DNA from: Hysterangium stoloniferum
Lineage: Eukaryota > Basidiomycota > Agaricomycetes > Hysterangiales > Hysterangiaceae
DNA length: 64,000 nt
Assembly (NCBI GenBank): GCA_015178975.1
Contig: WHVD01000042.1
Span: 1 to 64,000 of the forward strand
Reading direction: 5' to 3'
Shown here: positions 23,377 through 34,729 of the stretch, in pieces
Layout: every line of letters starts with the position of its first letter
Numbering within the stretch: position 1 is the stretch's first letter
The notes under the pieces: model-generated
What the model saw: the letters and a program-made list of their open reading frames with translations, nothing else
Told to the model about the DNA's origin: nothing
The model's database searches: none
Position numbers and translations under genes: made by a program

Positions 23377-23539
23377 TTTCTGTATTTGTTGGAGACAACA
23401 TCCTAGCGCGAAGTCCGAAGTGTTTGTGTAATATATTGCATAACATTGTAGTGAATTGGCTGTGCGTTTGCATTCTTCCTGGACCCATATCTGAAATTAT
23501 TCGTGAAGAAACTTGAGGGCACACGAACTAGGAATACGT

Positions 23540-24745
23540 ACCCGTATAAGCTAACACCCTCAGACGCTCCAGTCCAAGATATCAAACTCAATAGCCACGG
23601 CTGAGAACACAGAAATCGCTGGGTCGGTCTTAGGCCCAGGGACCGCAGGAACATCCACGGGTAAGTGTAGCTCAGGTGTAGGCCTGGTGGTATTAGATTT
23701 CGCCTGTCCATATGGATCGGGTAGAGACAGGCTGCCGCTCGTGGGACTGGGACTGAGACTACCCTGCCGCGAACTTGCTGCACTCACAATGCGTCGTACA
23801 GAGGTCGGAATCGAGGGTGTAGGGCAGTCTTGGTAGTCGTGCTCAGGTGTTTGGGATGCCAGAGCCTCTCCTGTCATGGGGGCATTAACTGCCTTTTCTT
23901 TAATGTCTTCCTATTTCTGTTTTTCCTCTCTCAGCATACGGGAAATCACCCGCCATGCATCTCCGCCTGATCCATTACACCATGACCTGGGAAGACGTGC
24001 AAGAGTGTTATCATCCGTAAAGTCTTCTTCATGCAAGCACACCGAGAGATGCAGTTTTTGGTGCTCATAAATTTGCCTGGCACGTTTGCGATGCGGAGTT
24101 CTTACATCTCTTATTTTAAATCAGGTTGAAGGCAAGAAAGAGAAGGAAAAATGCTGACCGTGAGAAATGACGCTGGCCATCATTCGTCCGGAGATGACGA
24201 TCCTCAGAATGGTTTTCCCATTTGATCAGATTATACACATGTTCGAGCAAGCCGTACCATGTTGTCATAGACTCTTTGGGATGAGTCGGTAACAAATCAG
24301 CCGATCAGATACCCCTCCAAAAGGGGAGCATTTGAAGACCAGCTAGCATTGCTTCATACGCCATCCATCTGCTAGGGATAGCTCCTTCATCAGACGTTAC
24401 ATTTTCTCGACTCCCCCAACCGCTATATACCAGTCAGTGCTTGCCTGCAGTTCACCGTATAGGTACTCACATATCCCAATGAGAGCCTCTGAACCAAACC
24501 TCTTTACATCTCGGCGGACCAAATTCGCTTGATTGAAACCACTCTTTGTCCGCAATGACACATTCAGGTAAGAACTTTACCCTTCTCTCGTCAAGAGCCA
24601 GAGCATGACGAAAGAAACAAATATTTTTTGCCGATTCTGCTCCTGGATAATATTTATTTCGAAAAAGACCTACAGAGGAGACGGTGTCCCTGGAACACCA
24701 TGGAAAAAGCAACACATGAACCGCAGAACACAATGCATACCAAAC
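23540..24745 (-). pseudogene. DUF2235 / Tle1-like alpha/beta-hydrolase family remnant
   Basis: Recognised by RDTVSSVGLFRNKYYPGAES, then ICFFRHALALDERRVKFLPE, then KEVWFRGSHWDM at an intron donor. The next block is IPSRWMAYEAMLAGLQMLPF, and a C-terminal part reads YEHQKLHLSVCLHEEDF. These are landmarks of the DUF2235 family (Tle1-like hydrolase fold), common in Agaricomycete genomes, where its role is unknown. The N-terminal third with the nucleophile motif was not found. The copy looks decayed. Confidence 0.65.
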
Positions 24746-25119
24746 ACCAACAAAATGTATATTGACCTCATGGCAAAAAGCTTTTTAAAACTCGTTCGCC
24801 GTTGTAGTTTCCCCTCGACCACTATCCGACATGTCAGCGTAAATGAATGGAACACTAATTACTTTTGCAAGTTTATTAATTCTGAAGTTTCGGGGTCCTT
24901 ATAATTTTCGAACGCACTGTCAATCAAAAGTCGCTTATAGGTGAGTGAATTGGAAATCTATTTGAAAATCAAAAGCTTACTACGGGACGTACTAACGTAC
25001 TACACAATGCTATGGCCGAGAGGCATCCGCTGCCGCTATCTTATATCCGGGGGCTCATTGTAACCTGGTGACCACGCTGAGGAATGATGGCCATTGCCAA
25101 GCACTGTCTTCTCTGCGAG

Positions 25120-25240
25120 ATTTATCTGTGGATGTTCCTGCCTCGGCCTGAGACCGACTGCGATTTCTGTGTTCTCAGTCGGGGCCATTGAGTTTGATAC
25201 CTTGGACTGTGATGGAATTCCTGCTTTGATATGTCCCAAT
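25120..25240 (+). repeat. inverted duplicate of the DUF2235 gene tail
   Basis: Encodes ISVFSVGAIEFDTLD on the plus strand, matching ISVFSAVAIEFDILDW on the minus strand near 23565-23640. The ~75-base blocks are inverted and moderately diverged. This suggests a fragment of a second copy in the opposite orientation. Confidence 0.6.
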
Positions 25241-25344
25241 TCCACTTGTGTAGTACAACAACTGGTCACCGCTCTTGACTATACGTGAGTAAAATTCCAC
25301 GACATGGCTACTCTAGACATGTCGTGTTATGAGTGGCTTCAAGT

Positions 25345-25815
25345 TGTCAATTTCTCACGCACCTCGGGCCCAAATTTGTTCTCCGTTCCATCCAAAGCAA
25401 CGAGGAGTCGGCGACCATGACTGGCGGGTTTGTTATCTGTGCACAAGCACCTGCCAACGCAATGATCTGGCAGTTCCACCATCTTCCCTAGTATCGGCAA
25501 TGGCCCTTGTCGATGAGTTCGTTACGAGCACCTGGCAACGCAATGATCTGGCAGCGCCAGCATCTTCCCTAGTATCGGCAATGGCCCTTGTCGACGAGTT
25601 CGTTACGAGCACCTGTCAACGCAATCATCCGGCAGCTCCCACGTCTTCTCTAGTATCGGCAATGGCCCTTGTCGACAAGTTTGTTAGGAGCACCTGCGAC
25701 TGATCAATTTCTCACGCACCTCGGGCCCAAATTTGTTCTCCGTTCCATCCAAAGCAACGGGGCGTCGGCGTCCATGACTGGCAGGTTTGTTATCTGTACA
25801 CAAACACCTGGACCC
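25345..25815. repeat. 81-bp tandem repeat inside a longer direct repeat
   Basis: Three copies of an 81-base unit (SSLVSAMALVDEFVTSTWQR when read on plus) at about 25480-25700. The block is flanked by a ~110-base direct repeat beginning TTTCTCACGCACCTCGGGCC, at about 25350 and 25707. No gene is recognised. Confidence 0.7.
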
Positions 25816-26480
25816 ATACTCATGGACTCACTACATTCCCTTAGGAAACAATGCTGACATCATATTCAAGGGGGCACCGGGATCTAAAAATAATATGTGA
25901 CTCAAAATTATTTAGAGAGATGATATGATTGCAACACAATGTTCGGATTAATCAAGAAGCTATGGCAAGCCGGAGGGATCAGCCTCAACTTTGAACTGCC
26001 GACACAGTAGGACCTCGTATACCCTCGGTTATCCAGTCACAGGATAAACAGGCCATGAGGGCGAATAACAAGCAGTGTATCACAAAGCGGAAAAGTACAA
26101 GGTGCAGCACAGAAACATGTCTGAAGTGTAAGCGAACATCACGCTTCCTTCCCCCCTCCCCATCTCCCCATCTCCCCATCTGACCTTCATACCCACACCT
26201 ATTCACCCCAGCACCTGTATACATTTCTTTTCATACTATTAGGGCCCCTCTTCCCAACCGCTATGTATCTTAGTTATGCGACGCGGTATATAAACGTATT
26301 AAAATTAAAATAAAAACGACCATCACGTGATCATGATGACTACCCAGTGGTTTCCAACAGCACCTCTAGCCTCAAATTCCGAGGGACTAAAGGATCGATA
26401 CGATGGTTCTCAGACACTACCAAAGGTGGAACCTTTGATTTCTTGGTATGTTTCACCACCACATATTGAGAGTATTTGCA
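25816..26480. other. gene-free stretch, nothing recognised
   Basis: Short frames only; a CCATCTCCCC micro-repeat at about 26158-26182. Confidence 0.35.
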
Positions 26481-26488
26481 ACTAATAT

Positions 26489-26550
26489 ATATTAGCAAAC
26501 TGAATTGGTTACTGATATTCATATCAGGAACCAATTCAGTTTGCTAATAT
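26489..26550. repeat. near-perfect 30-bp-arm palindrome
   Basis: Left arm 26489-26518 (contains TTAGCAAACTGAATTGGTT), 2-base spacer, right arm 26521-26550 (contains AACCAATTCAGTTTGCTAA). One mismatch in 30 pairs. It sits directly beside the truncated Helitron 5' end at 26556-26653. Confidence 0.9.
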
Positions 26551-26555
26551 TTCAT

Positions 26556-26653
26556 TACACCCACGAGTGCAGAAATGCTCCCGCGCTGACTGTTTCATAG
26601 CACTAAATCTGGTACCTTTTACCCACCCACCGTACAACTTTACTATATATTGA
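26556..26653 (-). mobile_element. Helitron 5' end fragment (copy 3)
   Basis: On the minus strand it starts TCAATATATAGTAAAGTTG at 26653, after flanking ATCA, and contains GGTGGGTGGG and one CGCGGGAGCATTTCTGC iteron-like motif, as in copies 1 and 2. Truncated after about 100 bases, at the palindrome. Confidence 0.75.
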
Positions 26654-26870
26654 TGATGATTATGATTGAATGAAAACCGTCAATGACAGGCTACACTCCC
26701 GATCACTTCCATACGGGGTCGCATACGCAAGCCACAACCATACAGGTAACTTATTCCCATACTCTGCATTCTAACTTATCCGAGATAGCATTTCGAAATT
26801 AAAGGAACACCACCCCCCAGCTTACTGAAATAACCATGTGACCCCGTCCGGAGCTCGGATGGATCATATT

Positions 26871-26877
26871 TTATAAA
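26871..26877 (+). promoter_or_regulatory. TATA-like element of the EF-hand/ZZ gene
   Basis: TTATAAA about 130 bases before the ATG at 27002, in an otherwise gene-free leader. Position fits a fungal core promoter; inference only. Confidence 0.35.
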
Positions 26878-27001
26878 GGTACTCTTTCTTCGTTTGCTCT
26901 TCCTGTCATTCTCTTCACAAGGGTGGTGCGTATTACTGTTTGAACCTAGTAATACGCTTTAAAGCGCTACGTGGAGTCGACTCTGTTTCTCATAAACAAC
27001 T

Positions 27002-30000
27002 ATGTCCAAACTCAAGGATGAACCTCCCAAGCTCCCAATCACTGTAGATAATGTCTCTAAGAAGGCGGATGTAGTGCGTAAGTGTGCTTCCTCCTTCTTC
27101 ACCTTGTCGTCACAACGTTTCAACCACGCACAGACGATGCTCTCATCAAACGCAGTGCGATGTTCACAGCAGCAAAGAATGCGATGTCTACGGTCACCAG
27201 TGCAGATGTGCTGAAGATGACGCCCAGAGAATGCCTCGTGAGTAATTTAAGCATCCCGGCCCAGTATTCATTCAGTTCCGATCAATGTAGGCGCCTGTAA
27301 AACATGTCATTGATGCCCTTGAATTAGTCAAAAGCATTCATCCATTTATTGGTGGTATATAACATTTTCCATTCTAAGTTCAACAAATGTTAAAGCAAAA
27401 TAGTGGCTGTGGTAGCGCTTCAGGCCGTCTTAGCCTTAGAAATGAAGAGACGCGAAAACGATCGACGTGCTTCTGGTCTCCTGGTGAAACAAGCCGAAAT
27501 GCTAAGCGTTTTATTCCAGTAAATCCCAGTGTATTTATTGCTCGTGTTCCTCGTGTAATCCTTTCCTGATCTTAGATTGGAAAAAATCCACCCCAACGAC
27601 ATCCAAGCTGGGGTTCATAATCTTCAAAGTGGGTATTTGCCAAAAGGGATCCCATTTTATGTGGTTTAAGTGGTATTTTAAAAGTTCTCATGACAAAGAT
27701 CACGGAGGAAATTACAGAGTGCGGAAATCTGCTTGACACTTTTTTCAGGCAGAAATTTCTCGGTACGCCAATTTCGATAAATTGAAGTTATTTAATTTTG
27801 GTGACCCCAATTGCAGGAAGGTTCCTCCGAGCAGGGAAATGGGAGGTACAACTTTTTGAACAAAGAGTTAGAGCAACTTCTAATCTGTACCACCTGTGGA
27901 ATCAAAGGAAAAATTAATGAAGTTCGTCGATAAATTCAATGAATGGAAGGGTAAAATTCAAGAGGCGTTACAAGTTTATGTAGCGGTAGGTGTTTCACTA
28001 CGGCATGAGATTTAATCTAAGCTTCGTGTCTCAAAGGTCAAATTGACCTCGGTTTCCACCCATGTGGAAGCCATTGATATGAAGGTGGACATCCTTATAG
28101 CACTTTTTAAGAACCAAACGGATAGGGAGAAAAAGGCGGCCGTTGAAGTCAAGAGGAGAGGCGGCGAAGAATATTGCATGAAAGATGAGGCTGCACTGAC
28201 CCAATTGGAAAAGGATACAACCACCAGTACAGACCGACAAATGGAAATTGGGTCAACATCCCTCCTTTTGTCGTTTCGGTCTTCGATTGATGCTTTGGTC
28301 GACCAAAACAAGGCGAATTTTGATGCCAAAATCGAGGCACAATCGAAACAGCTCAAAGATGCCATACAAAACTCGACACAGACGATCATTGAAAGATTTG
28401 GTTCTGGGCCCTGGGGGCGTGTGATTGATCCTGTGAGTTATCCTTCACTCCTTCAGTTTTAATGCCCCAATAATGGTGCTGTCAGGATATCAGGAATGTG
28501 TGGAAAGATATGGTAGTCTTTCTTCGCGGTATCTCGTTATATCCATATTGAGGCACAACCTACAGAATGCACGTTCGAGCGTTAAGGCGCGACACCTCGT
28601 GCTAGCATTACATGAGTCTGTGGATCAATATGCATTCCTTGAAACAGGTCCTCTAATATTGTCTCACCCTTCAGTTATTTTATCGACCTTGATAAAAATG
28701 TCTCACCTGACCCTAACACTAATAACAATCCCCAACCCAAACAACTCGGTGTTGAAGCATTATCTCTTGCCGGGACTGATTTAAGCGAAGGCGATCGCAG
28801 TTCAATGGAGTCTCTTCAGAAAGACAAGTGGTGTATACCATTTCTTTCCCTCGAGAGAGTCCCTGCAATCGCAGAAGGTATTGAGATGCAGTCTAATAAT
28901 CGACATTTATGCTAATTCGTATTTATCTCCACAGCTATTGATGATGATGCCTCCGGCTTCATCAGAGTAGCTGAAGTAAACGACTTTTATCGTCAAAAAC
29001 CCAAGGGATTCTCAATGCTTCGCTGGATCACATTTTGGGCTGCCGGTGTTTTCCCTTCATTCTTTAATTTATGTATCTGAAATCTCACGGACTGTTATCG
29101 CAGGATGGGACGTTGAAGTCACAATATACCACCAACGTATTGAAGCTCTAATTGAACGTTTATTGGACCTCGTTATACTTCCGGAAAATGGCCAATTTTA
29201 CGTCGAGTATAAAGATGTACTCCGATGGGTTCCATGGCTACTTCGTTCACACTGGCAGGAAACGACAGAGGATTCGGAATTACTTGATCTAGTGCGAGAA
29301 CACATGGCTCAACAAGAAGCGGAGATGACTATGCGGTTGAAACCCGCAAACTGGGAGATTGATAGCATGGAGACTATCAGCACTTTGTTAGGTCCGGGGA
29401 GAATTGAGAAGGTACATATGGATTGACCTCGAACATTCTATTTGAGTAATTGCAGCGACGGTTATCAGTACCTATATCCGCTTTTATATTTTGTCCTCAG
29501 ACGCCATTATCAAGTCTTCAAACTTGGATGCAAGACCGCACTGAAGTCTATGGAGTTTGAATCTGCCTCTGAGACAATCCGTAGTATTCTAGCTGCATGC
29601 ACTTCACGTAGCTTGAAGCTCGAAGGTGATTCCCAGAGTACAATACGCTTTTCCTTAGAAGATTAATATTGCCTTAGCATCTTATGAGCAACAGTCAGTC
29701 TCCCTGGCTGATCGCTTGAAGCGACATGCAGGCGGTCTTGTACGTTGTTCGGGCTCCTATCAGTTGTCTAAACAATACCCATAACTGGCCCATTTAGTTC
29801 GCCAGGTGGCAGGATGCCAATCCATGGACTGACCGCTGGGGCAGTCAGATAACTGCCGATGATCACCACCCGTTTGAGTTCCAAGCCTGGAGTATTGATG
29901 TAGAGGAAGATATCCCTGAAATCAACCCCGAGGACCTCCGTTATGGTGTGGCGCCACCCTTAAAAGAAATGGTAGCCCATCGACAATTGATCGATCTATT

Positions 30001-30908
30001 GAAAATTTATCTCATGACCGATTCGGAAGAAAGTGAACACGCAGAAGACCAGAAGGTGGGCCAATTATTCGAGTCCGTGACTGAGAGTGAACAACATGCG
30101 TGCATGGAAATGGCCAGTCTTGAAATTATGCGAGAAGAGTTTGAGAAAGGACTGCAGTGAGTCATTATCCTATATCTGAACGATTTTGGTTGCTTATGCG
30201 TTTGTAAAGTGTTACTTATGTATGCGACGGATGCGGCAAAGACCCCATAGTGGGCATACATTATCAATGCCTAGGGTGCGAGATCGATATTGACAAACGA
30301 GGTTGGTCGGTTATCTTACGTTAACCGTCACCCTTTCTTCACATGCATTTTCCTTACAGACTTCGATTTGTGCGGCAATTGTGTTGTCCAACTGCCAGAA
30401 AAGATTTCGACAGAATGCAGTTATCACCCGTCTTCCCATCCACTCATCAGAGTGCCAATTGCTGTGGGGAGGACACTACTCAGGCGCTCTCGAGATGAGG
30501 CAATCGAATTCCTTAAAGCCGTGAAGGATAAATACCCCAACACTTTCACATGTAAAGGACTCTGTGGCTCAGATCACAGTAATGAAGTACATTACAAATG
30601 TATACAGTGTGATGGTGGGTGTTTCCTCATCGAAAGTGATTTTTATCTTTGTTTAATTCCCAGCTTCAGAGTACACGCTATGCAACAATTGCATAGGTCA
30701 TGAAGCAGATGGAACAAATGTACACTGTACCGGGCATCTCTTTATGCGATTTAGCGGGAAACCATTAGTGTTGAAATCGCTGGTTTCGAAGACTGAAATC
30801 ACTGATCAGCAGCGGATCAAGATGCTTGAGGCTACTCTTGCTAAACATGAAGAAATTTTACGGTCTATGAGCAATAAACTTGACCGTTTGATGGCTTCCC
30901 AAGCGTAG
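27002..30908 (+). CDS. EF-hand and double ZZ-type zinc-finger protein, many exons
   Basis: Start MSKLKDEPPKLPITVDN; first donor GTAAGT at about 27078. More than a dozen short GT-AG introns. Landmarks in order: VALQAVLALEMKRRENDRR (about 27405), ITECGNLLDTFFRQKF, a charged coiled-coil-like exon 28037-28432 ending GRVIDP, DIRNVWKDM, SVKARHLVLALHESVDQY, and an EF-hand exon (about 28937-29046) reading AIDDDASGFIRVAEVNDFY, with a D-D-D-S-G-I-E type calcium loop. After the GWDVEVT exon come two ZZ fingers: TYVCDGCGKDPIVGIHYQC to DFDLCGNC (30210-30375), and FTCKGLCGSDHSNEVHYKC to EYTLCNNC (30545-30690). A coiled C-terminus ends SNKLDRLMASQA with TAG at 30906. The family is widespread in Agaricomycetes and functionally unknown. 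Exon edges need RNA data. Confidence 0.8.
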
Positions 30909-32523
30909 ACCTCTTCAATGTTGGAAGGGTTTTTGGAATTAGTTGTGTAACTGTTACCTGTAATGACTTCCATACCTAGTTCAATACGATTGATGATACT
31001 GTGCAACCATTGAGAACCTCGCATTTTCGTGCACACAAACCCTCATGCGACATTGGCACCAACACATTAGCAAGTGATGCCACCCTGGGACAATTTTCGA
31101 TTGTGGAATGGCCCCCCACTAGAACAAATAGACACACTGTCTTCATTTTTATGACAGGAGTTACACATCGAAGGAAATGTGTTAGAAGCTGAATTTGAAC
31201 CAAAATGGATAGTCTCGATATCAAAGCGAATCCAGACAATTCTACTTGCAATTTGTGCTGACAATCAAGCGTAATCATGGGCCACGCCAACTTAACGGTC
31301 GACTGACGTAACAGATGGTGGGGATGAGCCCGATAGCATTGGTAGGGAATGTCTAGGCAACTGAAGACAATTGGATGAGCGAAGATTGTCCTATACCAAA
31401 GCACCCTTATACCATTGACTCTACAGCACAACTGTTGCACTGTTAATAACGGAGGGACCACCCGGTTTTCAGAGTTAATCCAGCTCAGTGTTAGAATTCG
31501 CGAGTTCGTAATACGCTTGACTCGGTTTGGGTAGATAGAACGCGTTGCAAATGTATGAAGTTTAGAGTACAAGTACAGTGAACTTCATGTAAACAGGCTC
31601 CTCATTGGGACAGAACAATGAGTATTTGCCATTAGCTTGGATACACCTCACACCTCATAATGTGATAACATGTGACTAAGTAAAGGAAGGAAGGAGACAA
31701 CAGTCATGATGTACAAAAGATTGAGAATCCAAGGAGAATACATAGCAAATATCCCTTGCATGTGCTTTCTCCTTACCATAGTTTTTCCCAAGGTTTTATA
31801 AAACTTCAAAAAGGAGCTCCTTGATGTCCCTGATGACATCTGGGGCATGTGATGCCACAGGTACTGATGGTGTCATTATGAAATTGGGCAATGCCAAAGA
31901 GAGTTGCACATTGACACCAGCCACTGTCACCTTTCCAAGTGAAGGCACAAGGCACCTCTGTACTAGCGTTGGTCACATTGGGTAGATCAACTTTCATGAC
32001 ATCATCAATCAACATCACTTCCTTCTCAATCTCCCTCAAAATTCATTTACTGGAACTCCAGCACTAGCACTGGATCTGGCCCCTATGGAGTAGCAGACTC
32101 AACAGCATGGATTACATGGAACACCTTGCACCATTTCCTTTGGTGCATTGGATGAGTACTTTGTGGGATTTATATATGAGATGAGTGTCGACGGAACATT
32201 TCTAGTGGTGGATAGAACAGTGTCTTGAAGAGGATGACTAGAATAAGAAAGGAGGGGGCCTTACCGATGTATGCATATCTTTGATACTACTGCTGAACCC
32301 AGTGTTGATATGGCTGAGGTAGAAGGACCTTCTGCTAGCAAGGGAAAACTGCATTCTACTGTTTAAAGTATAGCTATGTTTGGATCCTTGTACTTTGGAA
32401 TTTCCTGCCCACTGTATCACCCAAACTGCTTACTGGGTCACTTAAACTATTTACTGGAGTTTCTGAAATGTATTCAGTTATTCCTCTTATTTTGGAACTG
32501 TCTGTCTTATTTCTCTAATGGTA
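30909..32523. other. intergenic; weak minus-strand coding remnants
   Basis: A 198-codon minus-strand frame at 30976-31572 shows no family signature and may be chance. At about 31806-32039 (minus) a Cys/His-rich piece reads CAFTWKGDSGWCQCATLF and TCGITCPRCHQ, which could be a decayed exon. Nothing firmer can be supported. Confidence 0.35.
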
Positions 32524-32525
32524 TA

Positions 32526-32742
32526 CAGTGACTCAAAAAACCCTTCCAATGTTTGGTACTTCAGATGTATATCCTTGATAGCTCAGAGGATAAAAATGCA
32601 GAAATATCAAAAGTATTTGTGAGCATGCTCTATCATATATAGGTTGTGGAAATACAATTTCATTACATAAGCTCCAAATATGGAAATACTACAAATATAT
32701 ATATACAGGAGACTCATTGGAAGGGTTTTTTGGCTGGCAGCA
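32526..32742. repeat. Tc1 copy 2 left terminal repeat
   Basis: Outer end CAGTGACTCAAAAAACCC then TTCCAATG; inner end CATTGGAAGGGTTTTTTGG. Same outer/inner inverted motif design as copy 1. Confidence 0.85.
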
Positions 32743-33003
32743 TTGATGACTATAAATGCTTATAGTCATGTGACCTTGTTGATTGTTCACCTCCAACTGG
32801 GTCCTATCAACAAAATCACGTGATGTCACATGATGTCACATGACCACATTGTGCTGCAGTATAAATACATGGCCTTTAGCAACTAGCAATGTCCTAATTC
32901 CCAAAATGTGCACTTTGTCTCTTGCCAGCCACAATCATATCCTCTCACTGCTTGATGCTGGCCATACAGCTGTTAGAGAACATAAGTAATGTAGAAAATG
33001 AAT

Positions 33004-33075
33004 AGCCAGACTGGGGATTGAACCCAGGATCTCTCGATTACATAACGAAGGTGTTAACCACTACACCATCTGACC
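33004..33075 (-). tRNA. tRNA-like sequence in TRIM LTR (left copy), probably not a functional tRNA
   Basis: Minus strand: acceptor GGTCAGA pairs with TCTGGCT, D-stem GTGT/ACAC with loop AGTGGTTA (A-box-like TGGTGTAGTGGTTA), T-arm CTGGG-TTCAATC-CCCAG (B-box GGTTCAATCCC). The anticodon arm is irregular, so the anticodon cannot be called and a charged tRNA is doubtful. The A and B boxes could still drive Pol III. Confidence 0.7.
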
Positions 33076-33415
33076 TTGGGTAGGTTTGGTCTTACACTGT
33101 ACTTAAGGATATAACCCTAAGCGCCATTCCTATTAGATCATATACACACTGAACTCAGAGCTGTACACCATATGGTTCCAGTTGGAACAATGGTTGGTAT
33201 TATATAATCTAACACACCCCCTTAATGCCAGCATTGTTCATTCTACACTCCAGGTTCAATCTTGGACATTAACTATATCATATGCCAGTATAGGTTCTCT
33301 CTGGCTCTTTTTCATCCAGACTTGTCCACTATACCATACACACAAATACAGCCAAACCAAGTTAACCTTGGAGTTGCTACCATGTTAGAGAACATAAGTA
33401 ATGTAGAAAATGAAT

Positions 33416-33487
33416 AGCCAGACTGGGGATTGAACCCAGGATCTCTCGATTACATAATGAAGGTGTTAACCACTACACCATCTGACC
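33416..33487 (-). tRNA. tRNA-like sequence in TRIM LTR (right copy)
   Basis: Second copy of the 72-base cloverleaf-like sequence in the other LTR, nearly identical, same orientation and same position within the LTR. Acceptor, D and T arms all pair; the anticodon arm is irregular. Confidence 0.7.
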
Positions 33488-34729
33488 TTGGGTAGGTTTG
33501 GTCTTACACTGTACCTAAGGATATAACTCTAAGTGCCATTCCTATTAGATCATATACACACTGAACTCAGAGCTGTACACTATATGGTCCCAGTTGGAAC
33601 AATGGTTGGTATTATATAATCTAACAACAGCTAGCCACATTTCAGCTCCTACTGGTTATGGCATTGGCACAGTCTTTAGACTTTACTCCAAGCATTGTTG
33701 TCATCTCTCTAAGTCCATTGGTGGTCACCTCTCCAGGCTTTCCCCTACCAATATTCACTATGCACAGCATCTCATCAGCTCTGGGAAGGCTGACACTGCT
33801 TTTGATGTGGCCAAAGCTCTTAAGAATGTCACCAACCAGTCCATCTGTACCCAAACTGTGTGCAATAGTCTCAATATAGTTGGAGGTGCCTCAATAACCC
33901 TTCCAATGTTTGGTACTTCAGATTTACATCCCTGATAACTCAGAGAATAAAAATGCAAAAGTATCACAGATATTTGTGAATATGCTCTATCATCCATATA
34001 AATGAATTTAGCTCGGTGGGTTGTGGGCGCGAAAATATGCGAAAATCCCGACTGGGCCAAAAAAGACGCCCGAAAAATTAAAGGTACCATTAGTGACTCA
34101 GCTTTTGTTGTTATGTCAGCACGGAAGCAAATTTGGAAGCATTTTTGCAATCGCGGGGGTATTTTTAAGGCTGAGGGAGCTTTTTGGCACTCGTGGGGGT
34201 ATTTTTTAGTGCCACGGGAGCATTCTGTGATGTTGTGTAATGCTGCGGGAGCATTTCTCGCAGCCGTGGGAAGTCCGGAAGCCTGCTGTAAAGCCTTGAG
34301 GCTGCAACACTTTCTCCCTTCCCCTCTCCCTCCCCTGCCTTTGTGCTCATTAAATTGTGAGGGGATCCTCTCTGGAATATTTCTCAAGGTACCTGGGCCC
34401 ATACCAAGGTGTGCTGAGGCCTCTATTTAATTGTATTAAATTTCGCTTTTTTAATAATTAAATATATTATTCTGCAGTTAGAGTCTGGCTATCCACTGGC
34501 CCTGGACCCCCCATATTGAACATCTATCATATCTGAAGCCTTCCTCAACTCTTCAGGCAATATAAAAGGTGTGGTGAGCTCCTATCTATTATTATTTAAT
34601 TTTCGCTTTTTTTAATGATTAAATAATTTATTTGCAGTCAGATTACCCTTTCCCGGGTCTTCTTCTCATTGGAATACACAGTCTAAAGGCTACCCTATAG
34701 TCCCAGGTATGTTCTGAACCTTCTCATGC

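Larger units (their letters stand above)
19123..23400 (-). mobile_element. Ty3/Gypsy LTR retrotransposon fossil, 3' part only
   Basis: Minus-strand order: integrase C-terminal part (about 22578-23376), a ~2.4 kb extra coding-like region (19773-22220), a polypurine tract and one LTR (19123-19747). Everything upstream of the integrase (gag, protease, RT, RNase H) is missing, so the piece is 5'-truncated. It is clearly broken, with roughly half a dozen interruptions. It abuts the DUF2235 remnant. With one LTR only, age cannot be judged from LTR divergence. Confidence 0.8.
32971..33626 (-). mobile_element. TRIM-like LTR element with tRNA-like sequence in each LTR
   Basis: Two 244-base LTRs (32971-33214 and 33383-33626) surround a 168-base interior with no coding capacity. 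LTRs begin TGTTAG and end CTAACA. The 5-base target duplication ACAGC is at 32966-32970 and 33627-33631. On the minus strand a primer-binding-site-like TGGTAGCAACTCC follows the upstream LTR and a purine tract AAGGGGGTG precedes the downstream LTR, so the element runs on the minus strand. The LTRs differ at about 2-3% of positions, so the insertion is fairly young. It looks structurally whole for a TRIM, which depends on other elements for its proteins. Confidence 0.88.
32906..33890 (+). pseudogene. Tc1 transposase N-terminal part, interrupted by the TRIM
   Basis: ATG at 32906 (MCTLSLASHNHILSLLDAGH). It resumes after the TRIM at 33632 (SHISAPTGYGIGTVF, then HLSRLSPTNIHYAQHL) and ends QTVCNSLNIVG just before the third terminal-repeat copy. 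Matches the N-terminal DNA-binding half of copy 1. Confidence 0.8.

Noticed and set aside
30976-31572. 198-codon minus-strand gene downstream of the EF-hand/ZZ gene
   Set aside because: No domain, no clear splice or promoter context, and Arg/Leu-rich composition typical of a chance frame.
33004-33487. Two functional tRNA genes
   Set aside because: The anticodon arm does not pair properly in either copy, and both lie at the same place in LTR repeats. They are better read as tRNA-derived parts of the TRIM.
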